In this document: piece by piece, positions 8,310 to 16,637 of the stretch | Layout: each line of letters begins with the position of its first letter | How positions within the stretch are numbered: position 1 is the first letter of the stretch | Assembly: GCA_030429565.1 (NCBI GenBank) | Contig: JAUIFE010000025.1 | Span: 1 to 64,000, forward strand | DNA length: 64,000 bases | DNA from: Holophagae bacterium | Lineage (GTDB): Bacteria > Acidobacteriota > Holophagae > Acanthopleuribacterales > Acanthopleuribacteraceae | Direction of reading: 5' to 3' | Program-made: the position numbers and the translations under genes | The notes under the pieces: generated by a model | Seen by the model: the letters and a program-made list of their open reading frames with translations, nothing else | Told to the model about the DNA's origin: nothing | The model's database searches: none

Positions 8310-9187
8310 GCACACATCCTAAAGGTCCGTCTGAGGTCTGATTGACAATCGCCTCTACTTTCTATACGCGCAACTTCGGGCGATTTCCGGTTCAGGAAGT
8401 GTGAATTCTTTGACCGGAGATTAGAAATATATAGTGAATTCCGCGAAATGCACGCTTTTTCCGTAATTTTCCGTCGATAGGGAAGCGGCTAGAAGTCGCG
8501 AATGGGTTGTGGCGCTACGCTTAAAGGCGCAATTCTTAGGCGAACAGAGGCTCTGCGGCTGTCGGAGATTGAAATAGGGGGAGGCGGAGCACTCTTGGGT
8601 GGATGCTGTTTCGGCGGTTTGTTGTGTTAAGAGATTTGAAGCAAGAGGGTTAAACGAATTTCTTGGTGGTGCTTGGTGGTCTTTTGGGCCGCGTTCGGCG
8701 ATCTCTTAATAATTCTTTAATTTTCTGAGACCTTTTTTGGAAAGCTTTCGCTTTTCCCTTTGTCGGCGGGGGCCGACCATTTGAAACGTAGGTATGTCAA
8801 CCCATCAGCCGGTCCATATTCTCCAGGAGGAACACCAACGAGCAACTTTGTTGTGCTCCAGATTTCATGAGGAGCATGGGTTTTTGGTTTTTAACCGCCG
8901 CAACAAAGAAAGCGTACAGGTCAAGGAGACGCGCTTGTTGGTTCCTTCAAGATGAGAAGGTCGGACTGATGAATACAACGCAGCAGTGTGAACCGTGGTT
9001 TGATGAAACCCGCGACATCATTAAGGGTGGAAAAAGTGGAAAAAGGCGAAGGCAATCTTAAGAGAGTTCAAGGGGTTGGCGATCTTACGCCGATTTTTTG
9101 GCCCCCCTTAGAATTTGCCGGCGCCCTGGTCAATTGAGATGTCGAGCACACGATGCTGCCGCGTTACACGCGGAAAGGTAGGACTCT
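8310..9187. other. Gene-poor region
   Basis: Nearly 900 bases without a credible gene. An AGGAGG at about 8825 is followed by AACACCAACG rather than a start codon, and near it GAGCAAC...GTTGTGCTC could form a stem. A 30-codon frame from 8969 with a weak AAGG site is possible but unsupported. A CCGCGT-TAC-ACGCGG hairpin lies just before the short frame at 9188. The region looks like decayed or regulatory DNA. Confidence 0.4.
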
Positions 9188-9361
9188 ATGGTTCGCATTT
9201 ATAACAATTCAAAACAGCCTGTTTTTCAGGTGGCATTTCAAAATTTACTGCCCTTCGCTTTTTATGAAGGAAGCACCGCCTGCAAGCACGGGCTGGTGAT
9301 GGCCGTGCCGGCCACACTCTCAATCGGCACGGTTGGTTGCGCACGGCGTCGCGCCCACTGA
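9188..9361 (+). CDS. Possible 57-residue small protein
   Basis: A short frame begins MVRIYNNSKQPVF and ends GCARRRAH, with ATG at 9188 after AAAGGTAGGA at a 4-base gap. A small CCGCGT/ACGCGG hairpin sits just upstream. The middle is hydrophobic (FQNLLPFAFYEG; LVMAVPATLSIGTVG), so it could be a small membrane-associated peptide. There is no homology that I recognise and no clear promoter. This is a weak call that rests on the ribosome-binding site only. Confidence 0.25.
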   Translation: MVRIYNNSKQPVFQVAFQNLLPFAFYEGSTACKHGLVMAVPATLSIGTVGCARRRAH

Positions 9362-10174
9362 TACCACAGCGGAAGGCGTTCGCCACGTTCGGCTCTGAAC
9401 CCGAGCGACTTGTGCAAATCGCCTATGCCCGCTTGTGCCATGATCCGGTTGTAACCCGCGGACGGGGCAGCCGACCATTCAAAACAAAATAGAGAACGGC
9501 TTTCACGTGAAAGCCCCAGACGGAAATGACGGTTGTCGGCCTAAGGTTGGGTCGATGGACCGTCTTTAAGCTGGGAATTTCGCACCAGGCTTCAAACGAC
9601 TTTGCGACAGTTGTTTTGAAACCAGGTTTCGAGCTGCATTGGTCGATCACAGGTGATCGACCCTATCGCCAATGCTGTATTTGGTCCTTGGGGTTGGTAA
9701 ATCCCTTGTCCTCGGCTAGTGCGATTTCGCTAATTTTTTGTTTGAAATGGGTTGAATGCCTTACCGTCGGCTTAATGGCGTGACGGCAAGTTGTTTATTC
9801 AGAAAAGTTTAAACATCGCTGTAGGTCATGAAGTCGAAAACGACGGAATATCGGCCAATGCCAGGGTGCAATGTGGGCCCCAAGCGCGCTTTTACGACCA
9901 CAAAGCCAATAAAATATGAGGGTTAGCGTTAACTAAACGAGACTTTGATTTTCAGCATCGTGTTGCATCTCTTGTCGAAAGCTGATGTTCTCGTGACGTT
10001 TAGCGCAGCCAAAATGATACGAAAACCAACATTCTCTAAAGATCCCACCCGGCCGAAAGCGCCGTTTTTTTACTAAGTGGTTTAGATCTAAAGATTTTTA
10101 CGTCCAATCAGGAATGATTCGCAACCGCATCTGACCGCCCAGGGCCGGCTTAGCTGAAAGAAGCCCTAGGTGCG
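9362..10174. other. Gene-poor region with palindromes
   Basis: No gene supported. A plus-strand frame at 9526-9783 has no ribosome-binding site. A perfect palindrome lies at 9641-9662. At 10050-10071 a 4-bp CGGC/GCCG stem precedes seven T residues, a weak terminator-like signal with no gene before it. Confidence 0.4.
9641..9662. repeat. 22-bp perfect palindrome
   Basis: GGTCGATCAC-AG-GTGATCGACC is a perfect 10-bp inverted repeat with a 2-base centre. It is symmetrical enough to be a dimeric regulator site, but no promoter is obvious beside it. Confidence 0.6.
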
Positions 10175-10220
10175 TCTTGAGTCGGGGTGCATGGTGGGAC
10201 AGCCATGCCCCGATTCAAGA
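10175..10220. repeat. Long imperfect hairpin upstream of secreted-protein gene
   Basis: TCTTGAGTCGGGG..CATGG (from 10175) can pair with CCATGCCCCGATTCAAGA (10203-10220), interrupted by a 2-base bulge and one G-U pair. No T-run follows, so a terminator is unlikely. It lies about 80 bases before an inverted repeat and promoter at 10300-10342. Confidence 0.5.
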
Positions 10221-10299
10221 GGTTATCCATGAGTCGTGGGTTGCGGCCAAGCTACGGTGAGGCCCATGGGACGACAAGTCTTACAAAAGATCTGCTAAA

Positions 10300-10342
10300 T
10301 TGACTCTTTTCTGGAGTCAAAATGACGTCTCTTTGGTATAAT
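10300..10342 (+). promoter_or_regulatory. Extended -10 promoter with operator-like inverted repeat
   Basis: TATAAT at 10337-10342 is preceded by TGG, giving an extended -10 element. In place of a good -35 box there is a perfect inverted repeat, TTGACTC (10300-10306) and GAGTCAA (10314-10320), that covers the -35 position. This fits an activator- or repressor-controlled promoter for the gene at 10454, with a leader of about 105 bases. Confidence 0.5.
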
Positions 10343-10453
10343 AACCGAGTCGACAGTGGGTCTCGTTCGGGTCCCGCAGATCTAGATCTACCTCAAACAC
10401 TCAGCCAAAAATCTTTTAATTGGTCCAGTACTCCCTTGTTTGGAGGTAGTTAT

Positions 10454-10825
10454 ATGTTACGCAATGTTTTAGCTTTTTTGTTTTTTGTACTTATCACCCC
10501 TTTCACTTTTGCCCAGGATGGTGGTCTCGACGGTGGCGAGCTCCCTGACATTCCTACCGGTGGCGGTGTTGCTCATTATAATTCATCTGTTAATAACGAG
10601 CTTGATCAAGGATCGTCCCCGACCCAATCGGATCTCAATTCCGATGAAGAAGTAAGGGAAAAAGTGGGCGCAGCTGGGTTACCTAGCTCTATCGAAGAAG
10701 TAATTGAAATTTTGGAGCGTGGAAATGAGGGTGTCGACCTTCAAATTCTTAAGCTACTAAAGGAATCCAAACGGTCTCAAGTAGAGAAACTTCTGGTAGA
10801 TATGTACTTGGAAACCATTAGGTAA
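10454..10825 (+). CDS. Small secreted hypothetical protein
   Basis: A 123-residue protein with a clear Sec signal peptide: MLRN, then hydrophobic residues 4-18, then TFA-QD as the likely cleavage site at about residue 20. The mature part starts with Gly/Asp-rich low complexity (DGGLDGGELPDIPTGGG) and ends in a charged helix (LKLLKESKRSQVEKLL). The ATG at 10454 follows GGAGGT with a 6-base gap; a longer frame from 10322 would overlap the promoter. Codon use is AT-rich, unlike most genes here but like the 3' half of the convergent kinase gene. That shared composition suggests both arrived together. Function unknown. Confidence 0.65.
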   Translation: MLRNVLAFLFFVLITPFTFAQDGGLDGGELPDIPTGGGVAHYNSSVNNELDQGSSPTQSDLNSDEEVREKVGAAGLPSSIEEVIEILERGNEGVDLQILKLLKESKRSQVEKLLVDMYLETIR

Positions 10826-10834
10826 TGATAAAAC

Positions 10835-10864
10835 TAGAGGAGGGCAGGCTCCTCCTCTAATTTT
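10835..10864. terminator. Bidirectional terminator between convergent genes
   Basis: TAGAGGAGG (10835-10843) and CCTCCTCTA (10851-10859) form a perfect 9-bp stem with a 7-base loop. AATTTT follows on the plus strand and GTTTTAT on the minus strand. The kinase stop codon (TAG, 10857-10859 complement) lies inside the right arm. Confidence 0.7.
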
Positions 10865-13349
10865 CATAGCCTAAATCTCGGATGGCCTTTTGCTGTTTGT
10901 CTATTTCTTTTTGATTAGACTTGCTGCTCGCTAGAAGTCTATCTAGAAGTCTGCAATTCCAGTTGTAAAGAAGTGAGGAGTTATTCTCCTTTTCGCTAGC
11001 TTGAATCATGATCTTAATTAGGCTGATTTGATATTCTGTGAAGTCGCCTTCTTCTTTTTCAATTTGAGTTATGTAGCGTGGGATGCTATCTAAGCACTCT
11101 TTGTGATTATTAGAAGAGAATTTTTCTTCATAATATTGAACAAGTGACGAAAGAGTCGTTTTTGCAACCGAACCGTGTGTCTGCTCTTTTTCGACTAATA
11201 CTAATTCAATTAAAGCGTGTGCGTCTTCTTGAAAGCCCAGATGTCTGAGTGCTAAACTGGAGTTTGCAAGAGCGATCATGACGTTGTATCGAAAACTTGG
11301 GACATGAGTGCCTAGGTCCGATATAGCTTCCATTGTTGTGTTGATACATTTTTCAAAATCCTGAGATTTCAGAAAGAGGTAGTGAGAATTAAGTTTGTAA
11401 GCCGCAATTTTTGGGTGATCATGGCCCCATAGCTTTACAGCTTCTTTAGTGATCTCGTCCTGTTTTTGAATTGCTAAATCAATTTGACCAATTCTCGCAT
11501 AAGCAGCCGGTAGATTCATGCAGCTTTCAAGAACTATTGGAGAAGTTGAAATCGACCTATCTGTAGCAATTTCTAAGGCGGTTTCTAGGTTTTTTACACT
11601 TTCTGTGTCATTCGCCATGTAAAGCTGGATCGAACCTAGGTTAGCGTAGTAAAGGGCCTTTAATGAAGATCCGTTTGGTTTTTTGCTCCATTCAATGCCT
11701 GATAAACTGCTTAAAATTTCTAGGCATTCGCTGAATCGCCTTTTTGTTGAAAGTGAGTAGGATATGTCGTAGGTGATTGAGATTATTTTTTCATTGTCTT
11801 TTGGCAGTAGTTTTAGATACTCATTGTGGATATCTAGTAATTCTTCTGTTTGTTCAAATGATCTCCGTAGGAACTTTTTAGTTCTTATGAGCTCGTGTTT
11901 GGTGTCTAAAAGTAGTATTTTGTTTTGGTTTTCTGTGGTGTTTTGTATTTCTAGTGATTTAGATAGTAAATCTTCTGCTTGTTTTAGTTGGCCTACTTTT
12001 CTGTAGGTTGATCCGAAATAAAAAAGAAGTCTAGCCTTTGAATCTAAAGTTAAATTTTTAGAATTTAGTTCTGAGGAGTGAATGTCGATTTGGTCTATAA
12101 TTCTAGAAGCAGTGCCGTTATAAATCACATCTGAGCCGATGATTTTTTTTAGAAGTGCAAGCGTTTCTTTCGAAGAGCGAGATTCTTGAATTGCATCAGC
12201 TTCTCGTTCCTTTGCTCTTATATAGCCGAACACCAAGCCGATGAAACCCATGATTAGGCCGGCGGTGACCAGGACCATACCCGCCACGAACGCTTTGTGT
12301 CTTTGCACGAAGCGCATCGATTGGTACGTCCAAGTGGGTGGCCCTGCTTCGATGGGGCGGCGGTTGAGGAAGTTGTCGATGTCTTCGGCGAACAGGTCGG
12401 CGCCTTGGTAACGACGTTCGCGGTTTTTTTCCATGGCCTTAAGCACAATCCAGTCTAAGTCACCCCGGTAGTATTTGCTGAGGCCCGAAACCGAGCTAAC
12501 GTCGATTAATGTGGTTGTATGGCTCAGGGCTTCGCGGCGGATGGCTTTGCTGGGTTTTTCCGGTTCGTGGTCTCGTACCAAAGCAAAGGCTTGGTCCCAG
12601 GTGCCCGACTGAATGCGTTTTTCGTCGATGGGCCGTTTGCCCACCAGCATTTCGTAAAGGATGACACCCAGGCTATAAATGTCGCTGCGCACGTCGATGT
12701 CGTCTTCATCAAGGCGGGTTTGTTCCGGGCTCATGTAGCCCAAGGTGCCCACCGCGAATCCTGGCGCGGTAAGTTCCGTCACCATGGTTGCCTGATCCAG
12801 ACACGGTTTTTCTTCAGCGGTAATTTTGGCGATGCCGAAGTCGATGACCTTGGGCACGGCCTCGCCGTCGACCTCGCGCACCAAAATGTTGGCGGGTTTT
12901 AGGTCGCGGTGGATAATGCCGCGCTGGTGGGCGAAATGGACCGCGCCGCAAATCTTCTTGAAGAGCTTTAAACGGTCCGGCGCCTTGAGGCGATGTTGCT
13001 CGCAATACTCAATCAGGCTCGCGCCTTCCACGTATTCCATCGCAAACCAGTTCTCACCGTCGGCGCGGGTGCCCGACAGATAAATGGTGGCGATGTTGGG
13101 ATGGTTGAGCGCGGCCAACGTCTGCAATTCCATTTCGAAACGGCGGCGCATGAGATCGCTGCGTTTTTCGCGGCGCATGACCTTGAGCGCTACTTTTTTG
13201 TTAATCGGTCCCGTCTGGCGACCTTCATAAACGCGGCCCATCCCGCCGCTACCAATTAAACGCACCACTTGATACGGACCAAGTTTGCTGCCGATGAGGG
13301 GATCGCCCGGCATGCGTCGTCCCTGCGCGACAACGTTGTTTTCAGACAT
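10857..13349 (-). CDS. Membrane Ser/Thr protein kinase with C-terminal TPR-like region
   Basis: An 830-residue Hanks-type kinase. The catalytic domain spans about residues 25-330: glycine loop IGSGGMGRVYEG (32-43), catalytic Lys56 in VALK, HRDLKPANI with Asp149, DFG with Asp170, and GTLGYMSPEQ. One TM helix lies at about 353-376. The remaining ~450 residues have repeated helical pairs typical of TPR-like sensors, so substrate or partner binding is likely. The ATG at 13349 has AAGGTG with an 8-base gap. The ECF sigma gene at 13703-14281 lies upstream on the same strand, a pairing common in Acidobacteriota. The part encoding residues 1 to about 378 is GC-rich, while the rest is strongly AT-rich, a sharp switch just after the TM helix. 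Confidence 0.88.
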   Translation of the reverse strand: MSENNVVAQGRRMPGDPLIGSKLGPYQVVRLIGSGGMGRVYEGRQTGPINKKVALKVMRREKRSDLMRRRFEMELQTLAALNHPNIATIYLSGTRADGENWFAMEYVEGASLIEYCEQHRLKAPDRLKLFKKICGAVHFAHQRGIIHRDLKPANILVREVDGEAVPKVIDFGIAKITAEEKPCLDQATMVTELTAPGFAVGTLGYMSPEQTRLDEDDIDVRSDIYSLGVILYEMLVGKRPIDEKRIQSGTWDQAFALVRDHEPEKPSKAIRREALSHTTTLIDVSSVSGLSKYYRGDLDWIVLKAMEKNRERRYQGADLFAEDIDNFLNRRPIEAGPPTWTYQSMRFVQRHKAFVAGMVLVTAGLIMGFIGLVFGYIRAKEREADAIQESRSSKETLALLKKIIGSDVIYNGTASRIIDQIDIHSSELNSKNLTLDSKARLLFYFGSTYRKVGQLKQAEDLLSKSLEIQNTTENQNKILLLDTKHELIRTKKFLRRSFEQTEELLDIHNEYLKLLPKDNEKIISITYDISYSLSTKRRFSECLEILSSLSGIEWSKKPNGSSLKALYYANLGSIQLYMANDTESVKNLETALEIATDRSISTSPIVLESCMNLPAAYARIGQIDLAIQKQDEITKEAVKLWGHDHPKIAAYKLNSHYLFLKSQDFEKCINTTMEAISDLGTHVPSFRYNVMIALANSSLALRHLGFQEDAHALIELVLVEKEQTHGSVAKTTLSSLVQYYEEKFSSNNHKECLDSIPRYITQIEKEEGDFTEYQISLIKIMIQASEKENNSSLLYNWNCRLLDRLLASSKSNQKEIDKQQKAIRDLGYEN

Positions 13350-13488
13350 GAAACGTTCACCTTAACAAACACACCGTCGAACCCGTTGCAGCGGTGTCGG
13401 TGCCAAGAAACAACACAAAATGAAAACGAGAAAAAGAACGATAAAAGGCGGTGCGGCGAACCGTACACGCAATAAAAAGAATGCGGCT

Positions 13489-13494
13489 ATTATA
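13489..13494 (-). promoter_or_regulatory. Possible -10 element of the kinase promoter
   Basis: The minus strand reads TATAAT here, about 140 bases upstream of the kinase ATG, in the 353-base gap between the sigma and kinase genes. I find no good -35 box at 17 bases, so the promoter is tentative. The rest of the gap (13350-13702) holds nothing else recognisable. Confidence 0.35.
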
Positions 13495-13702
13495 CACGGT
13501 TTTTTGAGCGGCGATGGGCTGTGCCGAACGCCGTTGTATTTCATGAAACAAGGGGCGTTGTTACGATTTTAGTCATCGCCGTGACGCGCTTTTCGGAAAA
13601 GCGGGCGGATAGGCTTGGTGCCGGCCCATGTGGCGGCATCTGGCAGGGGCGCAGGAGCGCGAGCGCAGCAATCTGGTGGAAACAACGCCGGGATGGGGAG
13701 AA

Positions 13703-14281
13703 TTAGCTGTCTTTTTTGTCTTTGGTGTTAAGTCGACTGAACAGCCAGGCACGGGCCATGCGCCAATCGCTGCGCACCGTTGAGGCGGAAATGCCCATGA
13801 TTTCGGCGATCTCGTCCTCGGTTAAGCCGCCGAAGTATTTGAGTTCGACGACCTTGGCTTTGCGTTCATCCTGCGATTGCAATTTTTCCAAGGCTTGGTC
13901 CAAGGCGATCAAACGTTCCACGTCAAATTCGGTGGGATCGCCTTCATTTAATGACAAGGTGACGCGAACCATGTCACCGCCGCGTTTTTCGGCGTTGCGC
14001 TCGCGTGCGTGGGTAATCAAAATGCGGCGCATCATGGTGGCGGCGACACCGAAGAAGTGAGAACGGTTTTTCCAGTCGGCACGGTCCTGTTTGGCGAGCC
14101 GCAAATAAGCTTCGTTGACCAAATCGGAGCTGGCGAAGGTGTGGCCTTTGCGTTCGCGCGCCAAAAACCGGCGCGACAGGCTGCGCAGCTCTTCGTAGAC
14201 AATCGGTACCAACTCTTCAAAGGCCTGTTGATCGCCTTTCTGCCAATCGTAAAGCAACTGGGTAATTTCTTTTTGACTCAT
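13703..14281 (-). CDS. ECF-type RNA polymerase sigma factor (Sigma70_ECF, PF07638-like)
   Basis: A 192-residue sigma factor that would direct RNA polymerase to a dedicated promoter set. Region 2 runs from about residue 13 (QKGDQQAFEELVPIVYEEL) through FASSDLVNEAYLRL and WKNRSHFFGVAATMMRRIL. Region 4 is at about 140-190 (VVELKYFGGLTEDEIAEIMG, then ISASTVRSDWRMARAWL). HTFASSDLVNEAYLRL is typical of the acidobacterial/planctomycete ECF group whose genes adjoin protein kinases, and a kinase gene follows downstream. The ATG at 14281 (MSQKEIT) is preceded by GGGAG with a short 3-4-base gap. No anti-sigma gene is adjacent, so the kinase may supply the control. Confidence 0.88.
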   Translation of the reverse strand: MSQKEITQLLYDWQKGDQQAFEELVPIVYEELRSLSRRFLARERKGHTFASSDLVNEAYLRLAKQDRADWKNRSHFFGVAATMMRRILITHARERNAEKRGGDMVRVTLSLNEGDPTEFDVERLIALDQALEKLQSQDERKAKVVELKYFGGLTEDEIAEIMGISASTVRSDWRMARAWLFSRLNTKDKKDS

Positions 14282-14525
14282 AAGCTCCCGATCTTCTTGT
14301 GTGAAATAGGGGATAGCAAACACGAGAAACAGCCACATTGGGATTTGTGTTGCGGTGTCCCGCACCCAATAGAGCCAGGATCGTGCCGGCTCGTTGGTCC
14401 CCGTGGAAGTTACAAAGTCTATCGGCGAATACTTCGGCTGATCTTGAAGCGAACTTTAGTTGCATGTCGGCGACGGGCCGGACGCGAATCTGAAATTGGA
14501 CCCGCGCCGGTGGTCGGCCTGGCGT

Positions 14526-15533
14526 TTAGTGACGCCGATTGTCGTTGCGGTTGTCGCTGCGACGACGATTGTCATTGCGGTTGTCGTTGCGACGACGGTT
14601 GTCGTTGCGGTTGCGGTTATCGTTGCGACCGCGTTGATCGCGACCACGCTGATCGTTGCGACCACGTTGGTTGTTGCCGCGCGAGTCCTCGCCCTCTTTG
14701 GGGAGTTTGAAGTCGTAACGCCAGTGGCAATCGTCAATGCCGTCCTCGAAGAAGTCACGCAGGCGACCGTGCTGGGTAAAACCCTTGGGTTTCATCAGGC
14801 CTTCGATGCCGGACAGGTCGCTGGGGAAGCTGGCGAACACGGCGCGGGCTTTCCATTCACGCGCTTTGGCGAGCGCTTTATTCACGGTGCGTTCGTCGAA
14901 ATAGGTGCCGTCTTGTGTGTAGCGCCATTCCAAACCGTAGGCGTCGCGCGTTTCGGGGATTTCGGTGATCCCGGTCAGCACGGCGCCGGCGTTAACCGGA
15001 CGGCCTTCGTCATCGACGGCGGCGGTGTCTTTGACGCTGTCGTTGTCGGGGAAACGGAAACCGTAATAGATCATGGTTTCGCCAGGCGCGTAAAAGTCCT
15101 TGTGACGCAATTCTTCTTCAAAACCGAGCGAGGTATAGAACGTACGCGCGCTTTCGTAGATATCGCCTTCTTCGGGATCCTGATAATCACTGGTTGTTAG
15201 AAAAATCTTACGGGCGGAACGGGCGCGCAGGCGTTCGAACAGGCCTTCCATCATCAACCGGCCGTAACCTTTCCCGCGATAGGTATCGTCAAGGTAGGTC
15301 CAAGAAAGCCAGTAAGTGCGGTCGGTATCTTCGACGGCGTTAAAACCGGTGGTGCCGAGGATGGTTTTGCCTTGGGTCAAAACGAATTTGTCGGCCATGC
15401 CGGCATCGCGGTAGGTTTGTTCCGCGGTGGCCGCATCGTCCTCATCGTGGTCGTAAATAATTTCTAAAACGCGGTCGATATCGTCTTCGCGCATTGGACG
15501 CAGCGTGGGTAAATCTTTATCAGTCTGACTCAT
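14526..15533 (-). CDS. GNAT N-acetyltransferase with Arg/Asn/Asp-rich tail
   Basis: A 335-residue protein. Residues about 10-160 form a GNAT domain, with the acetyl-CoA loop YRGKGYGRLMMEGLFERL. Residues 185-275 look like a second, degenerate GNAT-like half (DERTVNKALAKAREW, FASFPSDLSGIEGLMKPKGF). From about residue 285 to the end the chain is low complexity, built of RGRND, QRGRD, DNRNRND and NRRR units. It is strongly basic and probably disordered, as in RNA-binding tails. The ATG at 15533 has GGAG with a 5-base gap. It follows the carrier-protein cassette at a 125-base distance on the same strand and could be its last gene. Substrate unknown. Confidence 0.78.
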   Translation of the reverse strand: MSQTDKDLPTLRPMREDDIDRVLEIIYDHDEDDAATAEQTYRDAGMADKFVLTQGKTILGTTGFNAVEDTDRTYWLSWTYLDDTYRGKGYGRLMMEGLFERLRARSARKIFLTTSDYQDPEEGDIYESARTFYTSLGFEEELRHKDFYAPGETMIYYGFRFPDNDSVKDTAAVDDEGRPVNAGAVLTGITEIPETRDAYGLEWRYTQDGTYFDERTVNKALAKAREWKARAVFASFPSDLSGIEGLMKPKGFTQHGRLRDFFEDGIDDCHWRYDFKLPKEGEDSRGNNQRGRNDQRGRDQRGRNDNRNRNDNRRRNDNRNDNRRRSDNRNDNRRH

Positions 15534-15658
15534 ACAAGCTCCATGGGGGGTGTCGACGCGCCTCGTAGGCCGCGGCGGCTTCGCGTTGCGATCGGGAGGC
15601 ATAGGCCTCGACCTGATCGCAAACCACGGCGTAGGCGAGCATAACCCAAAAATGCAGT

Positions 15659-16282
15659 TTAGCTTACCTTTTGTTGCTCTTTTGTTGTCTCGCTACGGCG
15701 TTTCGGGGCGCCGCGCGAGCCTGGCATCGCCCGTGCCGGCACGCCAATCGCGGTGGCGCCGGCGGGCACATGATTGATCACCAGCGAGTTGGCGGCAATC
15801 ATCGCTCCGTCGCCGATTTCCACCGGACCGACGATTTTAGCACCGGCGCCGATGAAGACATCATCGCCGATGGTTGGCGCGCCCTCGCGACCCGGTGATA
15901 ATCCCAAAGTCACGTCGTGCATCATGCCACAGCGGGCGCCGATACGTGCTTGCGGATGGATTTTGACATTGCCGTGATGGACCAGGTGAAAGGCGGGCCC
16001 AATCTCGGCCTTGCGGGGAATGGCAATCGCGGTCACTAAATTAATCCAAAAAAACAGAAATCCATAAATCTTGGAGGTGAACCAACGCCAGGGCCGGAAG
16101 TGACGTCGCAGCGACCAGGCGCCGAAGCGGTAGGTAGCCACCGCCCACAAGGCCGGGTTCAACACACGGCGCTCGTGGAGCCGATAGGCTTCGGCTAACT
16201 CGTGGCGCAACGAGGGGACCGGCAGGGCGGCGCTTGGTTGGTCGGGTTGCAGGGCGGCGTCTTGCGTCATCATCTCAGCCAT
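15659..16282 (-). CDS. Serine acetyltransferase-like hexapeptide-repeat acyltransferase
   Basis: A 207-residue CysE/WcaB-like enzyme. A helical N-terminal part (YRLHERRVLNPALWAVATYRFG) precedes a left-handed beta-helix made of hexapeptide repeats (IGPAFHLVHHGNVKIHPQARIG, split around a catalytic His, then IGDDVFIGAGAKIVGPVEIG). VHHGNVKIHPQARIG is the serine-acetyltransferase signature region. True CysE proteins are usually longer at the N-terminus, so the acceptor may be a sugar or a carrier-bound amino acid instead of free serine. The ATG at 16282 overlaps the 3' end of the carrier-protein gene by 8 bases, which implies coupled translation; a second ATG lies three codons later. Confidence 0.8.
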   Translation of the reverse strand: MAEMMTQDAALQPDQPSAALPVPSLRHELAEAYRLHERRVLNPALWAVATYRFGAWSLRRHFRPWRWFTSKIYGFLFFWINLVTAIAIPRKAEIGPAFHLVHHGNVKIHPQARIGARCGMMHDVTLGLSPGREGAPTIGDDVFIGAGAKIVGPVEIGDGAMIAANSLVINHVPAGATAIGVPARAMPGSRGAPKRRSETTKEQQKVS

Positions 16283-16535
16283 TCAGCAGTCCGCTGACAC
16301 GTTGGGCCATGCCGTTGATGGTGGTGAATTGCGGATCAAACAACACCTCGTCGGGCAGGCGGATTTGGTATTCGTCTTCCAGGAAAGCAATCACTTCCAC
16401 GGCGCCGGTACTGTCGACATATCCTTCCTTCCAAAGGTGGATGTCGCGGCTGAAAAAATCGTCGTCGTCGGCGACGAAAAATTGGGTGCGGACGTAGTGT
16501 TCCAACTTTTCGGCCACTTGGTTGGGGGAGTGCAT
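16275..16535 (-). CDS. Stand-alone acyl/peptidyl carrier protein
   Basis: An 86-residue acidic four-helix carrier protein. The phosphopantetheine site is GYVDSTGAVEVIAFLE with Ser42 in a D-S-T-G context, close to the usual DSL/DSM. Helix II then continues and FLEDEYQIRLPDEVL precedes helix III, matching the carrier family. The carrier would hold an aminoacyl or acyl group as a thioester. It lies 102 bases after the asparagine-synthetase-like gene and overlaps the acyltransferase gene. The cassette contains an adenylating enzyme that could load it, but no phosphopantetheinyl transferase, which must be encoded elsewhere. Confidence 0.82.
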   Translation of the reverse strand: MHSPNQVAEKLEHYVRTQFFVADDDDFFSRDIHLWKEGYVDSTGAVEVIAFLEDEYQIRLPDEVLFDPQFTTINGMAQRVSGLLNG

Positions 16536-16637
16536 ACGAGTTGTCCTTGCTGATAGGGAATGGGTTCCATCGAACCATGATGGCTTACCCGCTTCGCCGC
16601 CTAAGACGCGAACGCGGGCTAACGCGGCGCACCCATA

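Noticed and set aside
8342..8368. TTGACA ... TATACG as a plus-strand promoter
   Set aside because: The spacing is 15 bases and no plus-strand gene follows for more than 800 bases.
9526..9783. 85-codon plus-strand frame
   Set aside because: No ribosome-binding site, no recognisable product, and it contains the perfect palindrome at 9641-9662.
14009..14710. 233-codon frame antisense to the ECF sigma and GNAT genes
   Set aside because: It is a by-product of GC-rich codons on the opposite strand and includes the repetitive GNAT tail in antisense.
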